Assembly (NCBI RefSeq): GCF_003576245.1 | Contig: NZ_QWGA01000003.1 | Location: 496,001-560,000 of the forward strand | Direction of reading: 5' to 3' | From: Henriciella algicola | GTDB lineage: Bacteria; Pseudomonadota; Alphaproteobacteria; Caulobacterales; Hyphomonadaceae | Length of the DNA stretch: 64,000 bases | In this document: positions 19,050-28,955 of the stretch, piece after piece | Numbering within the stretch: the stretch's first letter is position 1 | Layout: the number at the start of each line of letters is the position of its first letter | Made by a program: the position numbers and the translations under genes | Notes under the pieces: generated by a model | Told to the model about the DNA's origin: nothing | Database searches by the model: none | The model's input: only the letters and a program-made list of their open reading frames with translations

Positions 19050-20886
19050 GGCTGCCACCCGGCAGCGGCAGGAAGAATTCAAACAGGCTACCGCCCGTGT
19101 CTGGCCGGCTGGCATTGTTACGGAAGGCGCCGAAAAGCTCACGCCCGAGGCCCTGACCTTGAATGTTCGGGCGGAACTGGGCGGGTTCGCGCGCTTCGAA
19201 CACGGATGGATCGCAATCGATGTCGAGTTCGCCCGTCTCCGCATCGAGCCGGATCATGTCGCCGTCCTGAACGCGGGCCAGCGGGCCGCCGCGTGCGGCC
19301 TCCGGGCTGACATGGATCGCCGCCGGGATCTTGCCGCTCGCGCCCGACATGCGCCCGTCTGTTACAAGCGCGACCCTGAAGCCCTTGTCCTGAAGCGCGC
19401 CCAGCGCGGGTGACAGGGCATGAAGCTCTGGCATGCCATTGGCGGCTGGCCCCTGAAAACGAACGACGGCGACAAAGTCCTTGTCGAGCTCGCCAGCCTT
19501 GAAGGCGTCTTTCAGGGCTTCCTGATCGTCGAAAACACGCGCAGGCGCTTCGATGATGCGCCGGTCTTCTTTGACTGAAGAAACCTTGATGACCCCGCGC
19601 CCAAGCGGGCCGTTCAGCATGCGAAGGCCACCTTCCTTCTGGAAAGGATCACTAGCGGGCCGAACGATATCGGTGTCGCCGCTGCTTTCGGGTGCATCCC
19701 GGAAAGCGACCTCGCCGTCCTTCAGCCACGGTTCCTTTGCGTGGTCTGCGATCGTGCCCATGATGCCGCGCGCCTCTCCATTGAGGAGCCCGGCGCCGAG
19801 CAATTCGCGCATGACAAAGCTCATCCCGCCTGCGGCCTGGAAATGGTTCACATCGGCAGGCCCGTTCGGATAGATGCGGCAGAGAAGCGGTGTGATCTCG
19901 CTCACATCTGCAAAGTCCTCCAGCTCGACCTGATAGCCGCTGGCGGCGGCCATGGCCGGAATGTGGAGCGCATGATTGGTGGAGCCGCCCGTCGCCATCA
20001 GGCCGACCATGGCGTTCACCCAACTGCGCGCATCGATCATCTCGCCCATTGGCGTGTAGTCGCGCTTTACCGTCAGTTCGACGACACGCTTCACCGCCGC
20101 CCGTGTCAGCGCTTCGCGCAGCGGCGTGCCGGGGTTCTCGAAAGCTGCGCCGGGAATGTGCATCCCCATGACTTCCATCAGCATCTGGTTGGAGTTCGCC
20201 GTGCCATAGAAAGTGCAGGTGCCGGGGCTGTGATAGCTTTCGGCCTCGGCCTTCAGAAGGGCATCGCGGTCGACATTGCCGAGCGCGTATTCCTGCCGGA
20301 TGCGCTGCTTTTCCGGGTTCGGCAGACCGGAAGGCATCGGCCCGCCCGGCACGAAGACATGTGGCAGCCAGCCAAAGCGGAGCGCCGCGATCATCAGGCC
20401 GGGAACGATCTTGTCGCAGATGCCGAGATGGAGTGCGCCGTCGAACATATCATGGCTGAGCGAGACGGCTGAGGCGAGCGCGATCACATCGCGCGAAAAA
20501 AGCGACAGCTCCATACCCTGCTGGCCCTGCGTGACCCCATCACACATGGCCGGGACACCACCTGCCACCTGCGCGGTGGCGTTCACCTTGCGCGCGGCAT
20601 CGCGGATGATCTTTGGATAGTCCTCATAGGGCGCATGCGCCGAGAGCATGTCATTATAGGCGGTGATGACGCCAATATTCGGCCAGTTCGCACCCAGAAG
20701 CTGGGTCTTGTCCATGACGGCGCAGCCTGCCGAGGCGTGGGCGAGGTTGCCGTCAGCCAGCTTCTGGCGAGCAAAGCCGTCAGGCTTGCGGCCGCGGATC
20801 AGCTCCAGATAGGTCGCACGCGTTTCCGAGGACCGTTTCTCGATCCGCTCTGTCACTTCCTGAATTTTGGGATGCAGGGATGTCAT
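19042..20886 (-). CDS. edd: 6-phosphogluconate dehydratase
   Basis: A 614-residue IlvD/Edd family iron-sulfur dehydratase that converts 6-phosphogluconate to KDPG. Family hallmarks include a conserved C in [39 protein letters not shown], and [14 protein letters not shown]. The Cys residues probably ligate a 4Fe-4S cluster. The ATG at 20886 overlaps the zwf stop (ATGA); a longer frame inside zwf is ignored. The length of about 610 residues fits Edd rather than the shorter IlvD. Confidence 0.96.
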   Translation of the reverse strand: MTSLHPKIQEVTERIEKRSSETRATYLELIRGRKPDGFARQKLADGNLAHASAGCAVMDKTQLLGANWPNIGVITAYNDMLSAHAPYEDYPKIIRDAARKVNATAQVAGGVPAMCDGVTQGQQGMELSLFSRDVIALASAVSLSHDMFDGALHLGICDKIVPGLMIAALRFGWLPHVFVPGGPMPSGLPNPEKQRIRQEYALGNVDRDALLKAEAESYHSPGTCTFYGTANSNQMLMEVMGMHIPGAAFENPGTPLREALTRAAVKRVVELTVKRDYTPMGEMIDARSWVNAMVGLMATGGSTNHALHIPAMAAASGYQVELEDFADVSEITPLLCRIYPNGPADVNHFQAAGGMSFVMRELLGAGLLNGEARGIMGTIADHAKEPWLKDGEVAFRDAPESSGDTDIVRPASDPFQKEGGLRMLNGPLGRGVIKVSSVKEDRRIIEAPARVFDDQEALKDAFKAGELDKDFVAVVRFQGPAANGMPELHALSPALGALQDKGFRVALVTDGRMSGASGKIPAAIHVSPEAARGGPLARVQDGDMIRLDAETGELDIDCDPSVFEAREPAQFRPNIQGQGLGRELFGAFRNNASRPDTGGSLFEFFLPLPGGSHG

Positions 20887-22352
20887 TTGCCGTTGCTCCA
20901 CCAGTCTCGCCCGTCCTGGCGCAGCAGCATTCGCGCCTCCACGGGTCCGTCTTCCAGTCCGGCCGCATAGGTATGGATCGGCGTATTGGCCGCCGCCCAG
21001 CCTTCGAGCAGGCCATCGACCCACTCCCAGGCTTCCTCGACTTCCTCGCGCCGCATGAAGAGGGCGAGATTTCCGCGAACCACATCCATGAGCAGGCGCT
21101 CATAGGCATCGGGATACCGCACCTGAAACGATTCCGCATAGGAGAGGTTCAACGGCAAGGACTGCACGCGCAGGCCGCCCGGGCCTGGCTCCTTGATCTG
21201 GACGTAAAGCTGCACGCCTTCATCAGGCTGCAGGCGGATGATCAGCCTGTTGGAATGGGCCTGATCCTCTCCGAACATGGCATGCGGCGCTTCGCGGAAC
21301 TGGACCATGATTTCTGAATGGCGGGACCGCATACGCTTGCCGGTACGTAGATAGAAAGGCACGCGGGCCCAGCGCCAATTGTCGACCCATGCCTTGATGG
21401 CGACGAAGGTTTCGGTCTTGCTGTCACCTTCATCGAGCTCTTCGAGATAGCCCTTGACCTTCTCGCCATCGACCGTGCCGGGCCCATATTGCGCCCTCAC
21501 CGTGTCCTCACCAACGCACTTGGCCACCATCGGGCGGAGGGCGTTGAGCACCTTGATCTTTTCGGTGCGGATTTCGTCGGCCTCGATGGAATTTGGCGGC
21601 TCCATCGCGATCAGGCACAGAAGCTGAAGCAGGTGGTTCTGAAGCATGTCCCGGACGGCGCCAGCGCTGTCATAATAGCCAGCGCGTTCGCCGACGCCGA
21701 CATCTTCTGAGACCGTGATCTGGATATGATCAATGGCGGTTCGGTTCCAGAGCGGTTCGAACAGCGTGTTGCCAAAGCGCAGGACGAGCAGATTCTGCAC
21801 TGTCTCTTTCCCGAGATAGTGGTCGATGCGGTAGATGTGGTCCTCGGCAAACACCGCCCCTACACCGCTATTGATCGCTTTTGCGGACTCCAGATCCGTG
21901 CCGATCGGCTTTTCCAGAACGACGCGCGCATCGCCCCCAGCGAGGCCCGCAGCGCCAATCGCTTCACAGATCGGCACATAGATTTTCGGGGTCACCGCCA
22001 GATAAAAAATGGCGGGCCGATCATCGCCGCCGAGGCGCTCTTTCAGGCCGGACCAGTCCGCATCGGGGTCGGTCGCGTCCATCGTTGCAAAGGAGAGCAG
22101 CTTCTCGAACTTCGCCCAGCAATCCTTTTCGATGCTGTCCTTTGTGTGCGCCTCGCAGGCTTCAAAGGCGAAAGCGCGGAAGTCCTCGTCTGACATTTCC
22201 GTCCGCGAGACGCCGACAATACGGGAGTCCTCGGGGATCTGCCCATCGGCATAGCGGTGATAGAGCGCAGGCAGTAGCTTGCGCTGGCTAAGATCGCCCG
22301 TGCCTCCGAAAATGACGAGGTCGAACGTCCCGACAGGAATAAATTTGGCCAT
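20883..22352 (-). CDS. zwf: Glucose-6-phosphate 1-dehydrogenase
   Basis: A 489-residue enzyme oxidising glucose 6-phosphate to 6-phosphogluconolactone. The nucleotide loop IFGGTGDLSQRKLLPALY is at about 14-31. The substrate signature RIDHYLGKETVQNLLVLRFGN contains the catalytic His and Lys. It is first in the zwf-edd-glk-eda operon. No 6-phosphogluconolactonase gene lies between zwf and edd, where pgl is found in Caulobacter. Confidence 0.97.
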   Translation of the reverse strand: MAKFIPVGTFDLVIFGGTGDLSQRKLLPALYHRYADGQIPEDSRIVGVSRTEMSDEDFRAFAFEACEAHTKDSIEKDCWAKFEKLLSFATMDATDPDADWSGLKERLGGDDRPAIFYLAVTPKIYVPICEAIGAAGLAGGDARVVLEKPIGTDLESAKAINSGVGAVFAEDHIYRIDHYLGKETVQNLLVLRFGNTLFEPLWNRTAIDHIQITVSEDVGVGERAGYYDSAGAVRDMLQNHLLQLLCLIAMEPPNSIEADEIRTEKIKVLNALRPMVAKCVGEDTVRAQYGPGTVDGEKVKGYLEELDEGDSKTETFVAIKAWVDNWRWARVPFYLRTGKRMRSRHSEIMVQFREAPHAMFGEDQAHSNRLIIRLQPDEGVQLYVQIKEPGPGGLRVQSLPLNLSYAESFQVRYPDAYERLLMDVVRGNLALFMRREEVEEAWEWVDGLLEGWAAANTPIHTYAAGLEDGPVEARMLLRQDGRDWWSNGK

Positions 22353-22481
22353 GTCGAAAAGGACTTAGGAAGGCCAGCGCCCCTGTCAAAGGAAGACCCG
22401 CAAGAAAGGGCGTTTATCGCCCCGGATGGCCATCATCACACCAGAGAGCACGTGGCGCGCACAATAGGGCAGCGCCCTGCC

Positions 22482-22904
22482 CTAGCAGCTCGAGGAGACG
22501 CGCTCTGCCGTCGCGGTCAGCATAACCGGCACGTTCTCGCTTGCCGTTCCCGTCCAACCGGTCGCGTTCAGCACGGCCGTGTCAGCGCCAACCTGAAGTC
22601 GGCCTTCCAGCTCTCCGTCAGGGCCGCCAGCGCACTGCAGGGTGAAGTCATAGCCACTGGGCGTCAGCTCGCTATCGGTGATGCGGCAACGTGAATTGAT
22701 GTCGTTGAAGAGCTGGTCGAAGGAGCTTTGCGACATGTCCGGACCAACACAATACTGGCCGCGGTCGCCTGCCGGTATCGGCCCGATCATGTAGCGCGCC
22801 TGATAGGACCAGAGACCTTCAGCCACATTGGACTGGGCAAAGGCCGGGGGCGTCGCCGCAGCAGCAATTGAGGCAAGCGCCAGGAGGGACATACGAAGGG
22901 TCAT
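22482..22904 (-). CDS. Periplasmic DUF3617-family protein
   Basis: A 140-residue secreted protein with a signal peptide ending near residue 23 (PAFAQ). The mature part has the DUF3617 pattern: an early GLW, a CVGP-type Cys followed by paired Cys (NSRCRI, LQCAGG) and a final Cys at the C-terminus. The family has no known activity. It lies on the strand of zwf, 129 nt upstream of it, and could share its promoter, though the gap is large. Confidence 0.75.
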   Translation of the reverse strand: MTLRMSLLALASIAAAATPPAFAQSNVAEGLWSYQARYMIGPIPAGDRGQYCVGPDMSQSSFDQLFNDINSRCRITDSELTPSGYDFTLQCAGGPDGELEGRLQVGADTAVLNATGWTGTASENVPVMLTATAERVSSSC

Positions 22905-22992
22905 GGAAGCCTTTCAGCAGCGGCGGATTTCTACGCGCTGAAGATGCGCCTGCCCGCGATGGGCGGCAAGATAAAGTGATTTAATCTGGTGT

Positions 22993-23262
22993 TCAGCCAA
23001 CATTCAGGGCTGGCTCGAAGCCGAGAACAAAGTCGATGACTTTCGCCGCTGGCATCTCACACGGCTTCAGCCGGGGCTCACCTGCGACGCGGTAAAGATT
23101 GAAGCTGACATGGTCGTCGCCGCCAAGCGCTTCGCCGTAGAGTTTCACACGCCTGCCGTCTGCAGACCGCTCGACCGTGATACCCCAACTGCCCCCGCAA
23201 TAACTGCCACGGCTATAGCCAGTGGGCAGTTTTGCGAGGGCAATCAGGAATTGCTCATCCAA
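22993..23262 (-). CDS. Conserved-looking small protein after ilvC
   Basis: An 89-residue ORF starts two bases after the ilvC stop with TTG; the only nearby ATG is out of frame and hits a stop. The sequence is non-random in look: SYCGGSWGITVERSADG, then DDHVSFNLYRV and LKPCEMPAAKVIDFVLG. I recall similar SFNLYR...LKPCEMP sequences in other alphaproteobacteria but no function. The position suggests translational coupling with ilvC. No signal peptide or TM segment is seen. Confidence 0.65.
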   Translation of the reverse strand: MDEQFLIALAKLPTGYSRGSYCGGSWGITVERSADGRRVKLYGEALGGDDHVSFNLYRVAGEPRLKPCEMPAAKVIDFVLGFEPALNVG

Positions 23263-23264
23263 GC

Positions 23265-24290
<1,026 letters not shown>

Positions 24291-24329
24291 TTACTCCTTG
24301 GGTGTCTCTGGGATTTCGTTTGTTTCGCT

Positions 24330-24881
24330 TTAGCCGGCATCCTTGCCGCGGCGGATGGAGAGGACGCCTGTGCGGCTCACTTCGACGAGGCCGAGTGGCT
24401 CCATCAGTTCGCAGAACTGGTCGATCTTTTCCGATGCACCGGTGATCTCGAAAATGAAGCTCTCATTTGTCGTATCGATGACGCGCGCGCGGAAGATTTC
24501 GGCGATGCGCAGCGCCTCGACGCGGGGGTCGCCCTGGCCTGCAACTTTCACGAGCGCAAGCTCGCGCTCGATGCCGCGTTTGGATTTGGTGATGTCGATC
24601 ACCGCCGCCACAGGCACGAGCCGCAGGAGCTGTGCCTCGATCTGTTCGAGCATGTGCGCGGTGCCGGTCGTCACGATGGTAATGCGGGAGCGGTGCTTGC
24701 CGCGGTCCACTTCGGCGACGGTCAGGCTTTCGATGTTATAGCCGCGCGCAGAGAACAGCCCGACGACACGGCCAAGCACGCCCGGCTCGTTGTCGACGAG
24801 GACGGCGAGCGTTCGGCGCTCCTCGACCTCTTCGGCGTGGTCCATGTCATAGGCGCTGGCGGGGATCGGTTCCTTGCTCAT
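24330..24881 (-). CDS. ilvN: Acetolactate synthase, regulatory subunit
   Basis: A 183-residue small subunit with an N-terminal ACT domain (LAVLVDNEPGVLGRVVGLFSARGYNIESLTV) and the C-terminal ALS_ss domain. It binds the branched-chain amino acids, gives feedback inhibition and activates the catalytic subunit. It is separated from ilvB by 147 bases that contain an inverted repeat element, an unusual gap in this pair. The first about 18 residues before the ACT domain are hydrophilic. Confidence 0.95.
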   Translation of the reverse strand: MSKEPIPASAYDMDHAEEVEERRTLAVLVDNEPGVLGRVVGLFSARGYNIESLTVAEVDRGKHRSRITIVTTGTAHMLEQIEAQLLRLVPVAAVIDITKSKRGIERELALVKVAGQGDPRVEALRIAEIFRARVIDTTNESFIFEITGASEKIDQFCELMEPLGLVEVSRTGVLSIRRGKDAG

Positions 24882-24915
24882 GCGCGGGCTCCTGCGGTGT
24901 CGTTCTGCGCGGCTT

Positions 24916-24999
24916 CATCCTTCGACAGGCTCAGGATGAGGTGGCGTATAGCTGCCGTGTCAGCAAAGAGAAACCTCATGCTGAGCTTGTCGAAGCATG
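24916..24999. repeat. Intergenic inverted repeat (TTCGACAGGCTCAGGATGAG family), copy 1
   Basis: Two 26-nt arms at 24916-24941 and 24974-24999 are inverse complements with three mismatches. The core TTCGACAGGCTCAGGATGAG recurs at 40973-41044 and 63227-63354. It sits between ilvB and ilvN, so it would be transcribed as a long hairpin within the operon. Confidence 0.85.
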
Positions 25000-25028
25000 T
25001 GCAACCGGATGCTAAAATCTTCATCGCC

Positions 25029-26816
25029 TCAAACCATCTTCCGGCCGGCTTCGTCGATCTCATCGCCGGAGATCTTGCCGAGGATCATTTCATTGTGCGG
25101 CGCGCCCGACGGGATCATGGGCAGGCAGTTTTCCGCCTTCTCCACCATGCAATCAAAGATCACCGGCCCGTCATGGTCGATCATTTCCATGATCTTCGCA
25201 TCGAGCTCTGCTGGGTCGTCACACCGGATACCGTGCGCGCCGTAGGCTTCGGCCAGTTTCACAAAGTCCGGCAGGCTTTCAGAGTATGAGTGCGAATAGC
25301 GCTCCCCATGCAGCAATTCCTGCCACTGGCGCACCATGCCCATCCATTCATTGTTGAGGATGAAGACCTTGATCGGCAGCTTGTGCTGCACAGCGGTCGA
25401 AACCTCCTGCATCACCATCTGGACCGAGGCTTCGCCCGCAATATCGATGACGAGGCTATCGCGGTGCGCCGCCTGGATGCCCACGGCCGCTGGCAGGCCA
25501 TAGCCCATCGTGCCGAGGCCACCTGACGTCATCCAGCGGTTCGGCTCCTCGAAATGATAGTGCTGGGCGGCCCACATCTGGTGCTGGCCAACTTCGGTCG
25601 AGATATAGGTGTCGCGGTCCTTGGTGAGCTCATACAGCCGCTCGACTGCATATTGCGGGCGGATCGCGCCATCATTTTCCGGATAGGCAAAACAGTCCAC
25701 CGCGCGCCATTTTTCGATCTGCTCTTTCCAGTCGGAGAGGTCAGGCTTTGGCAGACGGCGGGCCTTCCAGCCCTCGAGCAGCGCTTTCAGCGCCGCCTTA
25801 CTGTCTGCGATGATCGGCACATCCACGCGGATGATCTTGTTGATCGAGGACGGGTCGATGTCGATGTGGACCTTTCTGGAGCCTGGCGAGAAGGCCGAAA
25901 TCTTGCCGGTCACCCGGTCATCGAACCGCGCACCGACGCAGATCATCAGATCGCAGTCATGCATGGCATTGTTGGCCTCATAGGCGCCGTGCATTCCGAC
26001 CATGCCCAGCCAGTCCTCATGGCTCGCCGGGAACGCGCCAAGGCCCATCAGCGTGGAGGTGACCGGAAAGCCTGTTGCCGCCTGAAGCTCTCGCAGCAGC
26101 TTTGACGCTTCGGTGCCGGAATTGATGACGCCGCCGCCGGTATACAAGACGGGCCGCCGAGCGGTCGCCATCATGTCGAGCGCGTCGCGAATGGCATGTT
26201 CGGACGGTTCGGTCTTCGGCTGGTAGGTCGGCTTGTAGACGCCTGCCTTGCCGACATAGGTGCCGGTCGCAAACTGCACATCTTTCGGAATGTCGATCAC
26301 GACAGGGCCGGGTCGGCCGGATGTGGCGATAAGAAAAGCCTCATGCAGGGTGCGGGCAAGGTCATCCACATCGGTGACGAGATAGTTGTGCTTGGCGCAG
26401 CAGCGCGTAATGCCAACCGTATCGCATTCCTGGAAGGCATCCGTGCCGATGAGGTGGGTCGGCACCTGGCCCGTGATGACCACCATCGGGATGGAATCCA
26501 TCATCGCGTCGGTGATCGGCGTGACCATGTTCGTGGCGCCCGGGCCGGACGTTGCCAGCGCAACACCGCACTTGCCAGTCGAGCGGGCATAGCCTTCGGC
26601 GGCGTGGCCCGCGCCCTGCTCATGGCGCACAAGAATGTGCTGGATGGACGGCTCGGAATAAAGCGCATCGTAGATCGGCAGGACAGCACCGCCCGGATAG
26701 CCGAACATGGTGTCGACGCCCTGCTCCCGGAGCGCGGTGATCACCATTTCGGCGCCGGTCATACGCGCCCCATCAAGGGAAGACTGGGTCTGGTCGCTGA
26801 GTGTGTGCGTGTCCAT
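25029..26816 (-). CDS. ilvB: Acetolactate synthase, catalytic subunit
   Basis: A 595-residue thiamine-diphosphate enzyme forming acetolactate or acetohydroxybutyrate. Visible are GGAVLPIYDALY, the catalytic Glu in LVRHEQGAGHAAEGYAR, and the ThDP motif GDxS-like IAGEASVQMVMQE through LNNEWMGMVRQWQE. In the usual GDGSF position it reads GEAS, a common variant in large subunits. The start at 26816 is chosen: a frame extends to 26933, but the extra 39 codons run across the attenuator terminator. An AGGA lies about eight bases upstream. Confidence 0.96.
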   Translation of the reverse strand: MDTHTLSDQTQSSLDGARMTGAEMVITALREQGVDTMFGYPGGAVLPIYDALYSEPSIQHILVRHEQGAGHAAEGYARSTGKCGVALATSGPGATNMVTPITDAMMDSIPMVVITGQVPTHLIGTDAFQECDTVGITRCCAKHNYLVTDVDDLARTLHEAFLIATSGRPGPVVIDIPKDVQFATGTYVGKAGVYKPTYQPKTEPSEHAIRDALDMMATARRPVLYTGGGVINSGTEASKLLRELQAATGFPVTSTLMGLGAFPASHEDWLGMVGMHGAYEANNAMHDCDLMICVGARFDDRVTGKISAFSPGSRKVHIDIDPSSINKIIRVDVPIIADSKAALKALLEGWKARRLPKPDLSDWKEQIEKWRAVDCFAYPENDGAIRPQYAVERLYELTKDRDTYISTEVGQHQMWAAQHYHFEEPNRWMTSGGLGTMGYGLPAAVGIQAAHRDSLVIDIAGEASVQMVMQEVSTAVQHKLPIKVFILNNEWMGMVRQWQELLHGERYSHSYSESLPDFVKLAEAYGAHGIRCDDPAELDAKIMEMIDHDGPVIFDCMVEKAENCLPMIPSGAPHNEMILGKISGDEIDEAGRKMV

Positions 26817-26881
26817 ATACCTGTTCCTGTCTGCCTTTCCTGCGTTCTCTCTGGTCGATCCTACCTGCTCTGCCCGGGGCG

Positions 26882-26911
26882 CAAAAGAAAAGGGCCTCCT
26901 TGGAGACCCTT
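26882..26911 (-). terminator. Attenuator terminator upstream of ilvB
   Basis: On the minus strand AAGGGTCTCC and GGAGGCCCTT form a hairpin with one G-U pair and a small loop, followed by TTTTCTTTT. It lies between the VVVLI leader ORF and the ilvB start, the arrangement of a transcription attenuator. Confidence 0.8.
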
Positions 26912-26946
26912 CCATGCGCACCCGCGCCGACATCTGATGATGCCGG

Positions 26947-26985
26947 TCACGGGCTGATAAGTACGACGACGTCCTGATTGCGCAA
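26947..26985 (-). CDS. Branched-chain leader peptide of ilvB
   Basis: A 12-residue ORF reading MRNQDVVVLISP with a TTG start. AAGGAAA at 26991-26997 (minus strand) gives a good ribosome site about seven bases upstream. Five consecutive codons specify Val, Val, Val, Leu and Ile, the end products of the pathway. The attenuator hairpin begins 35 nt after its stop. Ribosome stalling at these codons would be expected to prevent terminator formation. Attenuation has been described for Caulobacter ilvBN; the mechanism here is inferred from layout. Confidence 0.8.
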   Translation of the reverse strand: MRNQDVVVLISP

Positions 26986-27029
26986 AACTGTTTCCTTAAA
27001 TTGGTAATGCCGCAATAACGTGCCTCAGC

Positions 27030-27959
27030 CTAGCGGTCAACCTCTCTATAGAGGGCAGAAATCACCCTAATGCGCGTCGCGATTTCCGTGGAGGGAATAC
27101 GCGGCCAGAACGGGAACTGCCGGCCGATCCAGGTGAACTGGCGCTTGGCATAACGGCGCGTATCGCGCTTTGCATTTTCAGCGGCTGTCGCAGAATCGAT
27201 TTCACCGCGAATGAAGGCTGTCAGCCAAGGCATGCCATGCGCCTTCATGGCAGGCAGCTCCGGGCTGAGGCCGAGACGGTCCAGCTCCCTCGCCTCTTCC
27301 ATGGCGCCTTCCATAAGCATGCCTTCGAACCGGCGGTCGATCCGCGCATAGAGCTTTGCGCGCGGCGGTGTCAGGGCTACGCCCAGCCACTCATCCGGGT
27401 TGAGGACGGCATTGGTCTTGTTGTTCTGAAAGCTGGTGAGCGAACGGCCCGTCGCGAGCCACACCTCATACGCGCGGGTCAGGCGCTGGCGGTCATTGTC
27501 GTCGATGCGCGTCGCCGCATCGGGGTCGACCACCTGAAGGCGAATCTTGAGACCGCGCAGCCCGTCCGTCTTGGCAATCTCCAGCACTTCATGGCGCACG
27601 TCTTCGGGAACGGGCGGAATGTCCGACAGCCCTTCAATCAGCGAAAGAAGGTACAGCCCCGTCCCGCCGACCACGACAGCCGTCTTGCCGCGTTTCTGTA
27701 TGTCTTCGATAACGGTACGCGCCTGCTCGAGCCATTCGCCGGTCGAATAACGGGTTGCCACCGGCACGTGCCCGAACAGATGATGGGGAACACCTTCCAT
27801 CTCTTCTTCTGTCGGACGCGCCGAAATCACATTCAGACGATCATAAACCTGCATCGAATCGGCATTGACGATCTCGCCATCATACTTGCGGGCAACAGCG
27901 ATGGAGAGCGCCGTTTTTCCACTTGCAGTCGGTCCATGGATCAAGATAGCGGGTTTCAT
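27030..27959 (-). CDS. miaA: tRNA dimethylallyltransferase
   Basis: A 309-residue enzyme that adds a dimethylallyl group to A37 of tRNAs reading UNN codons. The Walker A loop GPTASGKT is at residues 9-16, followed by the NADSMQVYDRLNVISARPT block. The later LxxARxYAKRQFTWIGRQ block (here ...RRYAKRQFTWIGRQF) fits MiaA. The ATG at 27959 gives the standard N-terminus; the frame extends 27 codons upstream without a match. It is divergent from serB with 51 nt between starts. Confidence 0.95.
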   Translation of the reverse strand: MKPAILIHGPTASGKTALSIAVARKYDGEIVNADSMQVYDRLNVISARPTEEEMEGVPHHLFGHVPVATRYSTGEWLEQARTVIEDIQKRGKTAVVVGGTGLYLLSLIEGLSDIPPVPEDVRHEVLEIAKTDGLRGLKIRLQVVDPDAATRIDDNDRQRLTRAYEVWLATGRSLTSFQNNKTNAVLNPDEWLGVALTPPRAKLYARIDRRFEGMLMEGAMEEARELDRLGLSPELPAMKAHGMPWLTAFIRGEIDSATAAENAKRDTRRYAKRQFTWIGRQFPFWPRIPSTEIATRIRVISALYREVDR

Positions 27960-28010
27960 GCGTTTAGACGTAAGGACTTTGGACGTGAACGTTAAGTAAG
28001 GACCGCGCCT

Positions 28011-28940
28011 ATGGACAGAAAAACCACGGATTTTAGTCATGTCGCGGTTGTTGTCGCCCGCGCCGACAAGAGCTTGCAGCAGATTGGCGACAGGCTGGAA
28101 AAGGCGTTGGCAGCGGCTGATCAGGGCGAAAAGGCACCCGTCCGCATGCTGAGCGGTGAAGGCGAATTTACAGCGGTCGAGCAGGCAGGAAATTTCGCAG
28201 ACGCGCAGAAAGTGCGCGACGCGTTGGAGGTCGCCTTCAAGGGCGACGCCGATATCTGCGTCTCGAGCACGAAAGAACGGCGCAAAAAGCTGCTGATCTG
28301 CGACATGGACTCAACCATCATCCAGCAGGAATGCCTCGATGAGCTGGCAGACTTTGCCGGCCTGAAGGCAGAGATTTCAGCGATCACCGAGCGGGCCATG
28401 CGCGGCGAGCTTGAGTTCGAAGGCGCACTGCGTGAACGCGTCGGCAAGCTGGCCGGGCTCGACCTGTCGAAGCTGGACCAATGCTACCGTGAGCGCATCA
28501 CGCTGATGCCGGGTGCGAAGACACTGGTGGCGACCATGAAAGCCGATGGCGCGCACGCCATGCTCGTCTCTGGTGGCTTCACCTACTTCACCTCGCGTAT
28601 CGGCGAGGCTGCCGGTTTCGATACACATCGCGGCAACACGCTGCTCGATGATGGCAATGCGCTGACCGGCAATGTTGCCGAGCCGATCCTTGGGCGTGAG
28701 GCAAAGCTCGCCGCGCTGAATGAGCAGGCCGCCGCACTGGACCTTTCGGTGTCTGACGCGCTTGCCATGGGTGATGGCGCGAATGACCTCGCCATGATTG
28801 AGGCTGCAGGCCTCGGCATAGCCTATCGCGCAAAGCCGGTGGTCGCCGCCGCCTCAGATTGCAGCATTGCCGTCACGGATCTGACCGCTGCCCTCTATTT
28901 TCAGGGCTACACCGACAGCGAGATCGTCTGGAAGCACTAG
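28011..28940 (+). CDS. serB: Phosphoserine phosphatase
   Basis: A 309-residue HAD-family enzyme for the last step of serine synthesis. Motif I is CDMDSTIIQQECLDELA near residue 101, motif II is LVSGGFTYF, and motif III/IV reads MGDGANDLAMIEAAGLGIAYRAKP. The first about 90 residues form an extra N-terminal region that may be an ACT-like regulatory part, as in other long SerB proteins. Its stop is 15 nt from the convergent pheA stop. Confidence 0.94.
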   Translation: MDRKTTDFSHVAVVVARADKSLQQIGDRLEKALAAADQGEKAPVRMLSGEGEFTAVEQAGNFADAQKVRDALEVAFKGDADICVSSTKERRKKLLICDMDSTIIQQECLDELADFAGLKAEISAITERAMRGELEFEGALRERVGKLAGLDLSKLDQCYRERITLMPGAKTLVATMKADGAHAMLVSGGFTYFTSRIGEAAGFDTHRGNTLLDDGNALTGNVAEPILGREAKLAALNEQAAALDLSVSDALAMGDGANDLAMIEAAGLGIAYRAKPVVAAASDCSIAVTDLTAALYFQGYTDSEIVWKH

Positions 28941-28955
28941 GGCGAGGCGCCGACC

